A stretch of DNA of 64,000 nucleotides from positions 434,001 to 498,000 of the forward strand of contig NZ_FQWK01000001.1 in the NCBI RefSeq assembly GCF_900129655.1, read 5' to 3'. This stretch comes from Bacteroides clarus YIT 12056 (lineage in GTDB: Bacteria > Bacteroidota > Bacteroidia > Bacteroidales > Bacteroidaceae). The translations under genes and the position numbers were made by a program. Shown one piece after another: positions 53,833 to 61,963 of this stretch (its first letter is position 1; every line of letters starts with the position of its first letter). The notes under the pieces were generated by a model. That model made no database searches. It saw only the letters and a program-made list of their open reading frames with translations, and was not told the origin of the DNA.

Positions 53833-54423
53833 ATGGCAAAAGGAAAAAGAAAAGTTCCTGATATTAACTCAAGTTCTACGGCGGATATTGCTTTCCTGTT
53901 GTTAATCTTCTTCTTGATTACAACGTCTATGGATACTGACCGTGGTTTGGCAAGACGTTTGCCGCCTCCACCGGAACAGAACCAGAAAAATGACGATATT
54001 AAGTTGAAAGAGCGCAACGTATTGCAGGTCTTCCTGAATATGAACGACCAGTTGATGTGCGGAAACGACTATATCACAACAGAACAGTTACGTGCTAAAG
54101 CAAAAGAATTTATTGCTAATCCGTATAATGATGAAGCCAAACCTGAGAAATATGCAAAAGATATTCCTTTCTTTGGCAACATGATGATTACGGAAAAGCA
54201 TGTAGTTTCTTTGCGCTGTGACCGTGGCTCTTCTTACAAAGCATATCTTGCTGTTCAAAATGAGTTGGTAGCGGCTTATAATGAGTTGCGTGATGAATTG
54301 GCTCAGGAAAAATGGCAAAAGAAATATGCTGAATTGAACGATGAGCAACAAAAGGCAATTCGTGATATTTATCCTCAGAAGATCTCTGAGGCAGAACCTA
54401 AAAAATACGGAGATAAGAAGTAA
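53833..54423 (+). CDS. exbD: ExbD/TolR family protein (first copy)
   Basis: The 196-residue protein has a single N-terminal membrane helix with the motor Asp in S-S-T-A-D-I-A-F-L-L-L-I-F-F-L-I-T-T-S-M-D (Asp near residue 15). A periplasmic C-terminal half carries a disordered, charged tail. The Asp is the proton-carrying residue of ExbD/TolR. Its stop TAA overlaps the ATG of the second exbD by one base. Confidence 0.9.
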   Translation: MAKGKRKVPDINSSSTADIAFLLLIFFLITTSMDTDRGLARRLPPPPEQNQKNDDIKLKERNVLQVFLNMNDQLMCGNDYITTEQLRAKAKEFIANPYNDEAKPEKYAKDIPFFGNMMITEKHVVSLRCDRGSSYKAYLAVQNELVAAYNELRDELAQEKWQKKYAELNDEQQKAIRDIYPQKISEAEPKKYGDKK

Positions 54424-54887
54424 TGGGAAAATTTAATAAGACTGGTAAAAAAGAAATGCCGGCGTTGAACACTTCTTCTCTGCCTGACCTTATCTTCACT
54501 CTGTTGTTCTTCTTTATGATTGTAACAACTATGCGTGAGGTAACATTGAAGGTTGAGTTTAAGGTTCCGCAAGCTACAGAGTTGGAAAAACTTGAAAAGA
54601 AGTCTTTGGTTACGTTTATCTATGTAGGAAAACCTACTGCTGAATTCCGTAAGAAATTAGGTAATGAAAGCCGTATCCAGTTGAATGACAGCTATGCTGA
54701 AGTTGCTGCAATCCAAGACTATATTATTGGTGAACGTGCCAGTATGAAAGAAGAGGATCAGCCGCAAATGACAGTGTCTTTGAAAGTTGACCAAGATACA
54801 AAGATGGGTATCGTAACAGATATCAAAGAGGCTCTTCGTAAAGCTTATGCATTGAAGATTAACTATTCTGCGCAACCGCGTCAGTAA
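54423..54887 (+). CDS. exbD: ExbD/TolR family protein (second copy)
   Basis: The 154-residue protein has the motor helix with Asp in S-L-P-D-L-I-F-T-L-L-F-F-F-M-I-V-T-T-M-R near the N-terminus and a periplasmic TolR-like domain. Tandem exbD copies are usual in Bacteroidetes and may form a heterodimer in the motor. It overlaps the first exbD by one base and is the last gene of the operon. Confidence 0.9.
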   Translation: MGKFNKTGKKEMPALNTSSLPDLIFTLLFFFMIVTTMREVTLKVEFKVPQATELEKLEKKSLVTFIYVGKPTAEFRKKLGNESRIQLNDSYAEVAAIQDYIIGERASMKEEDQPQMTVSLKVDQDTKMGIVTDIKEALRKAYALKINYSAQPRQ

Positions 54888-54910
54888 GAAGTTAATTCAG
54901 ACTATATAAA

Positions 54911-54945
54911 TAAAGGCCGTTTGTAACAAGCGGCCTTTATTTTTT
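54911..54945. terminator. Terminator between exbD and the GNAT gene
   Basis: TAAAGGCCGTTTG (54911-54923) pairs with CAAGCGGCCTTTA (54927-54939), with one wobble and a 3-nt loop, followed by TTTTTT. It lies between convergent genes; the A-run on the left is short, so it acts chiefly for the exb operon. Confidence 0.88.
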
Positions 54946-55477
54946 ACTGTACATTGTATACTTCCCGATAAATACGTTCTTTTACGTATTCAAAATCCTT
55001 TTCGCACTCCAGATTGCCATAAGCCATTAACAGCATGGGAAGATAGCCATCTCCGGGTTTATAGGGAGGTTGCATATATGGTTTCTCCCATAAGGTAAAG
55101 CCATGCCGTTTATAGAAATTAATACGGCGTATTGCCATTTCCTCTTCCGGTGCCTCTACTTCCAATATGATAGGTTTGTTTATCTGTTGGCACAAATGGC
55201 TTAGAACATTCTTGCCATGACCGCCATTGCGTTGGGACGGATCGATAGCAAAGTGCTCTACATAATAGAAATGTCCGAAATCCCAGTATGTAATCAAACC
55301 GATTGGATTGTCATCATGGAGAATGATATTGCAATAAAAATGCGGTTTGGCATCTGTATAATTACGTAGTTCTGCCAATGAGCGATATTCTTCCGGAGGA
55401 AAAGAGGTTGTCATCAGTTTTTCCATGTAATCATACAAGGCTGTATCCGAAGTTGCGATACGTTGAAATTTAATCAT
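54944..55477 (-). CDS. GNAT family N-acetyltransferase
   Basis: The 177-residue protein has the acetyl-CoA-binding motif A (HFAIDPSQRNGGHGKNVLSHL) and a following ILEVEAP strand and INFYKRHGF. Substrate unknown. It is monocistronic and cytoplasmic. The C-terminal third (LPMLLMAYGNLECEKDFEYVKERIYREVYNVQ) is beyond the minimal GNAT core. Confidence 0.85.
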   Translation of the reverse strand: MIKFQRIATSDTALYDYMEKLMTTSFPPEEYRSLAELRNYTDAKPHFYCNIILHDDNPIGLITYWDFGHFYYVEHFAIDPSQRNGGHGKNVLSHLCQQINKPIILEVEAPEEEMAIRRINFYKRHGFTLWEKPYMQPPYKPGDGYLPMLLMAYGNLECEKDFEYVKERIYREVYNVQ

Positions 55478-55506
55478 AGGGTCAGTCTTTTGAAGTTTGA
55501 TTATTG

Positions 55507-56790
55507 TTATTCGGTATAAAATTCGATTATTCTACGCAGGGCACGTTGGCACACGGGACAGAAAGTAGGGTATTCGTTGGTACGCATGCGGCAATCATCG
55601 GCAGGACGGTAAATGCCCTTTGCCGAATAGCCGCCACCCTCATACACTCCAACCGGATATTTCTCACTGTTACCGGTTGGAGTAGGGATGGGAGTATCTT
55701 TGGCAAGCATATCTTTCCATTTTGATGTAAAATTCACTTGCGTACTGATATTTTGTTCCCATGATTCTACATCCAGAGGATAGGTATCTGTCATAACATC
55801 ATTGTCATAGAAGTATTCATCGGCAAGTCCGCCGAAGCTATGTCCGAATTCATGTACCACTACCGGGCGGAACATCGGATGATGGGCCGTAGTGAGGGTA
55901 TATGAGTTATAGATACCGCCACCGCCATATTCTTTTGTGTTGGCCAATATGATAATGTGTTCATAGGGTATTCCGGCTAAAGCATCATGAATTGTTTTTA
56001 CGCGCGATGTAGTTAAATAACGATCGGAATAGAACGTACTGAAATGAGAACCGAAGGCGGTGTGTTTCCATTCGTTCAGCCTTGGTACGCTGACTCCGCT
56101 GTCGATGGAAGGGCTGGCTACAGCTACGATATTGAACCGCTCTTTCATAGATTTGAAAGGCTCATGCGCAAAAAGACTTTCACAGGCAATGCCGGCGTCT
56201 TCATAGAATGTCTGCATTTCTTGAGGAGTATATCCCTCTGCAAGAATGGCTACGTCAATACATTTTCCCGGGTTGCCATTTTGTAGCAGATACTTGTGCG
56301 GAGTGATATGCGAGATACCTTTTTGCGCTATTAAAACATCATCCGGGCGCACAATGTGCTTCATAGAGGCACGAACATTACGGCGTGGGTCGAGTAGGGT
56401 TATTTCTATTTCCACCGGCTGAAGCGGATAGGGAAGAAGGAACGTATTTTCAAATCCCTTGGTTATACTTTTGGCTTCATCGGTTTCCAGCCATTCCTGA
56501 AAGAGCGAAGAGAAGGATGTGGTATAAATAATCTTTCCATCGGCTATATTACGCATAACAATCTGTCCGTTGCCTTGCAATGGAAGCTCTGCCAGATGAT
56601 GCTTTCGTCCTGCCCAGGCGGGAAGAGAAGATAATCCGTCCAGGCAGATACTTTGTTCGGATGCATTGCCGTTAAAGATATAATCTATACGAAGAGTTTT
56701 ATCAGCAAAAAGGTCGGTGAAGACCTGTGCGTAAATGGGCACGACAGTTATTAAACAGAGTAAGAGTACAATATACTTTTTCATATCCAT
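55507..56790 (-). CDS. Secreted M64-family metallopeptidase
   Basis: The 427-residue protein has a signal peptide (KYIVLLLCLITVV, ending IYAQ), an N-terminal domain and a C-terminal peptidase_M64 domain. The zinc site reads H-E-F-G-H-S-F-G-G-L-A-D-E-Y near residue 310, matching the HExGHxxGGLxDEY of the M64 (IgA-peptidase-like) family. A CPVC motif is close to the C-terminus. M64 enzymes are secreted in gut Bacteroidales and some cleave immunoglobulin A; this one's target is not evident. The -7 element CAAAGATA lies at 56809-56816. Confidence 0.9.
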   Translation of the reverse strand: MDMKKYIVLLLCLITVVPIYAQVFTDLFADKTLRIDYIFNGNASEQSICLDGLSSLPAWAGRKHHLAELPLQGNGQIVMRNIADGKIIYTTSFSSLFQEWLETDEAKSITKGFENTFLLPYPLQPVEIEITLLDPRRNVRASMKHIVRPDDVLIAQKGISHITPHKYLLQNGNPGKCIDVAILAEGYTPQEMQTFYEDAGIACESLFAHEPFKSMKERFNIVAVASPSIDSGVSVPRLNEWKHTAFGSHFSTFYSDRYLTTSRVKTIHDALAGIPYEHIIILANTKEYGGGGIYNSYTLTTAHHPMFRPVVVHEFGHSFGGLADEYFYDNDVMTDTYPLDVESWEQNISTQVNFTSKWKDMLAKDTPIPTPTGNSEKYPVGVYEGGGYSAKGIYRPADDCRMRTNEYPTFCPVCQRALRRIIEFYTE

Positions 56791-56808
56791 TATAATTTAA
56801 TCATTTCA

Positions 56809-56816
56809 CAAAGATA
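56809..56816 (-). promoter_or_regulatory. Probable -7 element of the M64 peptidase gene
   Basis: TATCTTTG on the minus strand, 19 nt before the ATG. No clear -33 TTTG. Confidence 0.5.
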
Positions 56817-56906
56817 CGATTTTTGTCTGTATAACCCGGTATATGCGATTATTCTCTTTTTAGCAAGAAAAGTTATAATTCGTATTTTTATTGGAGAAAA
56901 AATGGC

Positions 56907-56914
56907 TAACTTTG
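56907..56914 (+). promoter_or_regulatory. Probable -7 element of the Lrp-family gene
   Basis: TAACTTTG lies 60 nt before the ATG at 56974. The -33 is not clear. Confidence 0.45.
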
Positions 56915-56973
56915 CACATTGCCGTAGCGGAATACGGTGAAATCATTCATTTAATTAATTATTGAGATTAGAA

Positions 56974-57450
56974 ATGGGACATCATCAATTGGATACTTTA
57001 GACGAGCAAATACTGCAGTTGATCGCCGATAATGCGCGCATTCCTTTCCTTGAAGTAGCCAGAGCCTGCAATGTCTCTGGAGCGGCTATTCACCAGCGCA
57101 TCCAGAAACTCACCAATCTGGGAATATTGAAAGGCTCGGAATACGTTATAGATCCGGAGAAGATAGGATATGAAACTTGTGCATATATCGGAATCTATTT
57201 AAAAGATCCCGCTACTTTTGATGCCGTAACAAAAGCGTTGGAGGCTATTCCCGAAATCGTGGAGTGCCACTTTACTACAGGTAAGTACGATATGTTTATT
57301 AAACTGTATGCACGGAATAATCATCACCTGTTGAGCATTATTCATGATAAGCTGCAACCGTTGGGATTATCACGTACGGAAACGCTGATTTCATTCCATG
57401 AAGCGATTAAACGTCAGATGCCGATAGTAATAGACGATGAGGAAGAATAG
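56974..57450 (+). CDS. Lrp/AsnC family transcriptional regulator
   Basis: I use the ATG at 56974 rather than a TTG 12 nt upstream. The 158-residue protein has an N-terminal winged HTH (LDEQILQLIADNARIPFLEVARACNVSGAAIHQRIQKLTNLGILKG) and a C-terminal RAM effector domain (CHFTTGKYDMFIKLYAR). This family senses amino acids and controls amino-acid and surface genes. It is divergent from the M64 peptidase gene, a possible target, and convergent with folA 2 nt away. Its own terminator appears to lie inside folA. Confidence 0.93.
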   Translation: MGHHQLDTLDEQILQLIADNARIPFLEVARACNVSGAAIHQRIQKLTNLGILKGSEYVIDPEKIGYETCAYIGIYLKDPATFDAVTKALEAIPEIVECHFTTGKYDMFIKLYARNNHHLLSIIHDKLQPLGLSRTETLISFHEAIKRQMPIVIDDEEE

Positions 57451-57452
57451 TC

Positions 57453-57941
57453 CTATCGGCGGATATAATCGACAAAAGCATAAGGGCAGGGATGCTTCTC
57501 GTCTATCGGATGAGCATCCCTGCTTTTTTCTTGCCAGATTTCGAGGTCTACGTCCGGGAAGTAAGCGTCCGCCCGGGGAGCTTCAGCATCTATTTCAGTA
57601 AGACAGAGTGCATCTGCCAGAGGGAGCGCCTGACGGTACACGCTGGCTCCGCCCATGATATAGACTTGCTCATCCTGCTCGCAGTTTTTCAAGGCTTCCT
57701 CAAGAGAGGGGAACACTTCTGCTCCCGGACATTGGGTGTCGGGATGCGTAGACAAGACGATATTGCGGCGGTTTGGCAAGGCGCCTTTGGGGAGTGACTC
57801 AAACGTTTTTCGTCCCATGATGATTGTATTTCCCGTGGTAAGCGCTTTGAAGCGTTTCAGGTCATTGGGGAGCCAGAATAATAACTTGTTTTCATAACCG
57901 ATACCCATGCGGCGGTCTACTGCGGCAATAATGCTAATCAT
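57453..57941 (-). CDS. folA: Dihydrofolate reductase
   Basis: The 162-residue protein reduces dihydrofolate with NADPH. It has G-I-G-Y-E-N-K-L-L-F-W-L-P-N-D-L (residues 13-28), with Trp and Asp at substrate-binding positions, followed by IMGRKTFES, NIVLST and YIMGGASVY. It is cytoplasmic and lies 45 nt after thyA, the enzyme that generates its substrate. The C-terminal coding sequence contains a hairpin that reads as a terminator for the convergent Lrp gene. Confidence 0.96.
   Translation of the reverse strand: MISIIAAVDRRMGIGYENKLLFWLPNDLKRFKALTTGNTIIMGRKTFESLPKGALPNRRNIVLSTHPDTQCPGAEVFPSLEEALKNCEQDEQVYIMGGASVYRQALPLADALCLTEIDAEAPRADAYFPDVDLEIWQEKSRDAHPIDEKHPCPYAFVDYIRR
57486..57529 (+). 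terminator. Plus-strand terminator embedded in folA
   Basis: GCAGGGATGCT (57486-57496) pairs perfectly with AGCATCCCTGC (57513-57523), with a 16-nt loop and TTTTTT at 57524-57529. It is 36 nt after the Lrp-gene stop and lies wholly inside the convergent folA coding sequence. Confidence 0.85.
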
Positions 57942-57986
57942 ATATCTAATATAATCAAATGGTTTTCAATGATAAAGGACATCTTT

Positions 57987-58781
57987 TTATACCGCTACCT
58001 TTCCGGCGATATGCGGATGCGGGTCATAATTTACTAATTCGAAGTCCTCATACGTAAAGTCGAAGATACTCTTCACATCCGGATTGATTCTCATTTGCGG
58101 GAGCGTTCTCGGCTCACGGCTCAGTTGGAGTTTCACTTGTTCCAAATGGTTCAGATAGATATGCGCATCTCCTAAAGTATGTACGAAATCCCCCGCTTTC
58201 AGTCCGGTCACTTGCGCCACCATTTGCAGGAGCAATGCGTACGATGCGATATTGAAAGGCACTCCCAAGAAAATATCAGCGCTGCGCTGGTAAAGTTGCA
58301 GGCTGAGCCGTCCGTTGGCTACATAAAACTGGAAGAATGCGTGGCAGGGCGGCAGATTCATGTTGTCCAAATCACCGACGTTCCAGGCGCTCACTATAAT
58401 ACGGCGTGAGTCTGGATTGTGTTTGATTGTTTCCACCGCTTCACTGATTTGGTCAATTGTTCCGCCTTTGTAATCCGGCCACGAACGCCATTGGTAACCG
58501 TAGATATGTCCCAAATCCCCATTTTCATCAGCCCATTCATTCCAGATACGTACCCCGTTCTCTTGCAGGTACTTTACATTCGTATCCCCCTTTAAGAACC
58601 ATAGCAGTTCATGGATAATAGATTTCAAATGGAGTTTTTTGGTTGTCAGACAAGGAAAACCTTCGTCCATATTAAAACGCATCTGATGTCCGAATACGCT
58701 GATGGTACCCGTACCCGTGCGGTCGCTTTTCTCTATGCCTTCAGTCAGCACGCGGTTGAGCAAGTCTAAATATTGTTTCAT
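57987..58781 (-). CDS. thyA: Thymidylate synthase
   Basis: ThyA methylates dUMP to dTMP with methylene-tetrahydrofolate. The 264-residue protein has the expected E. coli-like length, R-T-G-T-G near residue 22, the catalytic Cys in [10 protein letters not shown], the [20 protein letters not shown] block and a terminal P-H-I-A-G-K. It is upstream of folA in one operon. CAAAGGTA at 58805-58812 is a probable -7 element. Confidence 0.97.
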   Translation of the reverse strand: MKQYLDLLNRVLTEGIEKSDRTGTGTISVFGHQMRFNMDEGFPCLTTKKLHLKSIIHELLWFLKGDTNVKYLQENGVRIWNEWADENGDLGHIYGYQWRSWPDYKGGTIDQISEAVETIKHNPDSRRIIVSAWNVGDLDNMNLPPCHAFFQFYVANGRLSLQLYQRSADIFLGVPFNIASYALLLQMVAQVTGLKAGDFVHTLGDAHIYLNHLEQVKLQLSREPRTLPQMRINPDVKSIFDFTYEDFELVNYDPHPHIAGKVAV

Positions 58782-58804
58782 GGGTTATTTATTAAACGCT
58801 TTGC

Positions 58805-58812
58805 CAAAGGTA
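58805..58812 (-). promoter_or_regulatory. Probable -7 element of thyA-folA
   Basis: TACCTTTG on the minus strand, 24 nt before the thyA ATG. No clear -33 TTTG. Confidence 0.45.
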
Positions 58813-58864
58813 GACAAAGTTCTCGGGAAATTAAAGATTCGGGATTAAAAAATAGTGGAACGGC

Positions 58865-60094
58865 TTATAGGAACGGGGTCAGCAAATTACCCACCCAACC
58901 GATAAACTTTTTCCAGCCGGAACGCTTCTTCCATATTTCGGGAGTAAGCAGAGTACTGTTCTTCTTGTCCCTTTCGAACATGCCGTTCAGTTGATGCGTT
59001 GTCAGCGGGTCGAAGATGAAAGCGTTTGTCTCATAGTCGTAGCGTAAACTGCGGCTGTTAAGGTTTGCCGTGCCTACTGTGCAGAAAGAGCTGTCCACCA
59101 TCATTACTTTGGAATGGTGGAATCCGTCTTTGAACAAGTAGATTTTTGCTCCCCGCTTCATCAGTTTGTGTGCGATGTAGAACGAAGCTTCGGGAGTAAA
59201 AGGAATGTCCGATACTGCCGGTATCATTATCTCCACTTCCGTACCTTTCTTTAACGCTTTCTTGATGGCTTTACGAATGGATTTCGTCGGCACGAAATAA
59301 GGATTTACTATCTGGATGTTTTTCCGGGCGGCTTCTATTGAAACGGCGTAGGCATGGCTGATGGAACGGGGCGTTTCCCGCGGAGTACGGTCTACTATCG
59401 AAATCTCCTCGGCTATGCTGTCCGGAAATTGGGGCAGGTCGGGGAAGTAGGCCGGACCGCCGATGTGTTGTCCGGTTTCCTGATTCCACATCGTCAGGAA
59501 GATACCTTGCAGATAGCGTACCGCATCTCCTTCTATGTGCATGTGTATATCGTGCCATTTACCGATTTTGGGCAGACCGTTGATGTAATAGTCGGCAATG
59601 TTCATTCCGCCTGTATAACCGATTTTCCCGTCGATGACGACAATCTTGCGGTGGTCGCGGTGCATGGCGTGGTTGATATAAGGAAAGGTGATAGGGTCGA
59701 ATTTGACAATTTCGATGCCGCGTGCCTTTATCGCTTGCAAATGACGCTTTTTCAGCGGTTGGTTGTTCGACCAGTTACCGAACGCATCGAACATGGCACG
59801 CACTTCTACACCCTCTTTTACCTTTTCCGCCAGTAAGTCAAAGAGAGCGTTGGCGATAGAGTCGTTACGGAAATTGAAATATTCCAGGTGGATGTGATGC
59901 CGGGCATGGCGAATCGTTTCAAATAAATCGGTGAATTTGTCACGGCCGGTCATTAACAGTTCAACTTTATTGTTGCAGGTCAGGGGGATTCCCATTTCCC
60001 GCATATAGCCCATTACAAGAGAGTCGCTGGTACTTTGCGCCCGGATGCTTCCAAAGAATAAAGTAAATAATATGATGAATAGAACCTGTCTCAA
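58865..60094 (-). CDS. Secreted phospholipase D / cardiolipin synthase-like protein
   Basis: The 409-residue protein has a cleavable-looking signal peptide (VLFIILFTLFFGSIRAQS) in place of the two N-terminal membrane helices of typical cardiolipin synthases. Two HKD motifs are present: H-R-D-H-R-K-I-V-V-I-D-G (with following GYTGGMNI) and H-H-S-K-V-M-M-V-D-S (with GTANLNSRS). The family transfers phosphatidyl groups or cleaves phosphodiesters. It could be a periplasmic cardiolipin synthase or a secreted phospholipase D. A -7-like CAAATATA lies at 60128-60135. Confidence 0.88.
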   Translation of the reverse strand: MRQVLFIILFTLFFGSIRAQSTSDSLVMGYMREMGIPLTCNNKVELLMTGRDKFTDLFETIRHARHHIHLEYFNFRNDSIANALFDLLAEKVKEGVEVRAMFDAFGNWSNNQPLKKRHLQAIKARGIEIVKFDPITFPYINHAMHRDHRKIVVIDGKIGYTGGMNIADYYINGLPKIGKWHDIHMHIEGDAVRYLQGIFLTMWNQETGQHIGGPAYFPDLPQFPDSIAEEISIVDRTPRETPRSISHAYAVSIEAARKNIQIVNPYFVPTKSIRKAIKKALKKGTEVEIMIPAVSDIPFTPEASFYIAHKLMKRGAKIYLFKDGFHHSKVMMVDSSFCTVGTANLNSRSLRYDYETNAFIFDPLTTHQLNGMFERDKKNSTLLTPEIWKKRSGWKKFIGWVGNLLTPFL

Positions 60095-60168
60095 AACTTT
60101 GTAAGTTTATTTAGTTTTATGAGTTGGCAAATATACAATATATCATTGAGATATGTTCATTCGTTTAT

Positions 60169-60211
60169 AAAAAATTAGCCCTTGCCTTACTGTAAATAAG
60201 GTAGGGGCTAA
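60169..60211 (-). terminator. Terminator of the ECF sigma operon
   Basis: On the minus strand a 15-bp stem (60197-60211 with 60175-60189, wobble pairs included) is followed by TTTTTT (60169-60174). It lies about 70 nt after the stop of the last gene of the DUF6249-sigma-DUF5056 operon, past a two-copy repeat. Confidence 0.8.
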
Positions 60212-60219
60212 GTACATTA

Positions 60220-60251
60220 TCCTGCGGGGAAGTTTATTTATCCTGCGAGGA
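60220..60251. repeat. Two TCCTGCGRGGA palindromes 21 bp apart
   Basis: TCCTGCGGGGA (60220-60230) and TCCTGCGAGGA (60241-60251) are separated by GTTTATTTA-containing DNA. The second is a perfect 4-bp-arm palindrome around GCG. Arm style (TCC...GGA) and spacer resemble the array at 3263-3364. It lies between the stop of the DUF5056 gene and the operon terminator, so it is transcribed. Confidence 0.7.
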
Positions 60252-60278
60252 AAATACGGTTCGCAATAACCGCGGCGT

Positions 60279-60611
60279 TTAAGCCAGCGAACATATTTTG
60301 CGATAGAGCAGGAAAAGCAACACTATGCCTGCGACCAATAGAGATTTGGGGCTGGCTTCGGTAACTCCGCTTTGGGCGGCAACGGTAAATGTTTCACGGA
60401 GCGTGCCCAGTACCAGTTGCAGACCGTCGAAAGCAAAGAACAGCACTAACGCCAGTGTGAAACAAAACGTTGCCCATAATTGTGAAATCCGTCGGGTACG
60501 GTCGGGCAGATGGCGCATCACACGGCGGGTGAAACCATTGTCCGGTATTTCCTGCCGGTTTTCGTCAAAGAAAGCAACTAAGAGTTTATCATCGTTTTCC
60601 ATCATAACCAT
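60279..60611 (-). CDS. DUF5056-like putative anti-sigma partner
   Basis: The 110-residue protein has a soluble N-terminus with NGFTRRVMRHLPDRTRR and two hydrophobic segments (LWATFCFTLALVLFFAF, then LLVAGIVLLFLLYRKI). It overlaps the 3' end of the ECF sigma gene by about 20 nt, the usual position for an anti-sigma factor. Two further in-frame Met codons (60605, 60602) could be the start. The role as anti-sigma is inferred from context and layout. Confidence 0.75.
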   Translation of the reverse strand: MVMMENDDKLLVAFFDENRQEIPDNGFTRRVMRHLPDRTRRISQLWATFCFTLALVLFFAFDGLQLVLGTLRETFTVAAQSGVTEASPKSLLVAGIVLLFLLYRKICSLA

Positions 60612-61137
60612 TTTGTTTTAAGTAAGTAGCCATTTTTTCTTTGGCCCGTGACAGGTGGCTTTTTACAGTTCCTGCGGGGCAACCGGTAATACCTGCAATT
60701 TTCTCGATACTCTGGTCTTCCATGTAAAAGAGAGTGATGCAGGTTCGTTCCATTTCTTTCAGCATACTCAGCGCACGGTAAATATCCATGCGCCGTCCTA
60801 TGTCGTTTTGCAGCGTACTGCATTGAGCATCCACTTGGCGCGTTTCCAGGCAGTCTGTCTCTTTACGGGTGCGAAGATAATCATAAAATACATTATAAGC
60901 AATACGGTAGAGCCAGGTAGAGAAACTGGATAAGTTTTTGAACGAGGCCAGGTTGGTGTACGCTTTAATGAATGTATCCTGCGCCAAGTCGTCGCTCAAT
61001 TCGCTGTCGCCGCAGGTCAGGTGCAGAAAGAATCGCCGTACGGACGACTGGTACTTTCCTACCAACTGGTCGAAGGCCCTGGTGTTGCGAAACACCACGA
61101 CCTGTGCGACTAACGATATATCATTGAGCTGACTCAT
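60589..61137 (-). CDS. ECF RNA polymerase sigma factor
   Basis: The 182-residue protein has a sigma region 2 (SELSDDLAQDTFIKAYTNL, FSTWLYRIAYNVFYDYLRTRK) and region 4 (LSMLKEMERTCITLFYMEDQSIEKIAGITGCPAGTVKSHLSRAKEKM). It belongs to the group IV extracytoplasmic-function sigma factors. Its ATG overlaps the stop codon of the upstream DUF6249 gene (ATGA), and the downstream DUF5056 gene overlaps its 3' end, so all three are translationally coupled. Confidence 0.93.
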   Translation of the reverse strand: MSQLNDISLVAQVVVFRNTRAFDQLVGKYQSSVRRFFLHLTCGDSELSDDLAQDTFIKAYTNLASFKNLSSFSTWLYRIAYNVFYDYLRTRKETDCLETRQVDAQCSTLQNDIGRRMDIYRALSMLKEMERTCITLFYMEDQSIEKIAGITGCPAGTVKSHLSRAKEKMATYLKQNGYDGKR

Positions 61138-61817
61138 TTTTCTTCAATCTTTTCCGGAAAGGCCGTCCTCGCAGTATCGGCTTTCTCCTTGTTTCTAGGC
61201 GCTCTGTCCTGCTGCGTGTAGTAGATAACGAGCTGTCCGAAGCCTGTGAACATTATAAGCAGACCGATGCAGCCCAGTCCGAATTCGTCGGTAATGGCCC
61301 AAAGGAAGATGAACAGTCCGATACCGACAAACACATTTTTGATTCCCTTGCTGCGGATATCTATCGAGTCGGTCTCTTTAAACAGGTTTTCCGGTAGCGG
61401 TTGCCCACTGGCCAGCGCTTGCTCTACCAGGCGGTACTTGGCTTTCCGGTTTTTATAGCGGAAGAAGAATATGATGAATACAATCACCAGAGGGAATCCG
61501 AATACGAACACGATGGCCGTAATGGCGATAGCCGCCTCTTTGGCGTCATGACCAAGGTTCCAGCCGAAATCGTAAGCACTGCTGTGGTGCTTGTAATCCT
61601 TATGGCTTTCCGTGCCGCTGCTTGGGCTGTTTTCGTAAGTCATGACGCTAAGGGTGTCCGTAACGGCTTTTCCGTCAATCATGGTGTCCCTCAGTTCTAT
61701 AACTCTCTGCTTGTTTCCCAGACTGTCGTTTTCCGTAACGGTTCTGTTCTTTCCCTGTGCCAACGTGCAGAGCATCATGGCTGCCATTAATGCGAAGATG
61801 ATACGTTTCATAATCAT
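61134..61817 (-). CDS. DUF6249-like membrane protein
   Basis: I use the ATG at 61817 (or 61811), which gives a signal peptide (MKRIIFALMAAMMLCTLAQG). A longer frame to 61922 is less likely. The 227-residue protein has a periplasmic stretch, a first helix (IAITAIVFVFGFPLVIVFIIFFF), a cytoplasmic segment with LVEQALASGQPLPENLF, and two further helices. The RxxLVEQALASGxPLPExL motif and layout fit DUF6249 proteins. It is the first gene of the sigma operon and overlaps the sigma start by 4 nt (ATGA). It may sense or transmit an envelope signal; this is inference. Confidence 0.75.
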   Translation of the reverse strand: MIMKRIIFALMAAMMLCTLAQGKNRTVTENDSLGNKQRVIELRDTMIDGKAVTDTLSVMTYENSPSSGTESHKDYKHHSSAYDFGWNLGHDAKEAAIAITAIVFVFGFPLVIVFIIFFFRYKNRKAKYRLVEQALASGQPLPENLFKETDSIDIRSKGIKNVFVGIGLFIFLWAITDEFGLGCIGLLIMFTGFGQLVIYYTQQDRAPRNKEKADTARTAFPEKIEEK

Positions 61818-61933
61818 GTTATTTTTGTTTTTATTGGTTTCTTTGTGTGTTAGACGCATCCGGATATCCGGAAAGTTGCAAAGAGACGATATTTTTTTTA
61901 GAATAGCTACTATCGGCCGCAAAATATTTATGT

Positions 61934-61941
61934 TACCTTTG
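61934..61941 (+). promoter_or_regulatory. Probable -7 element of the rRNA methyltransferase gene
   Basis: TACCTTTG lies 23 nt before the ATG at 61964. The -33 region is not clear. Confidence 0.5.
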
Positions 61942-61963
61942 CCGGCATAAAACAGTACGACAC

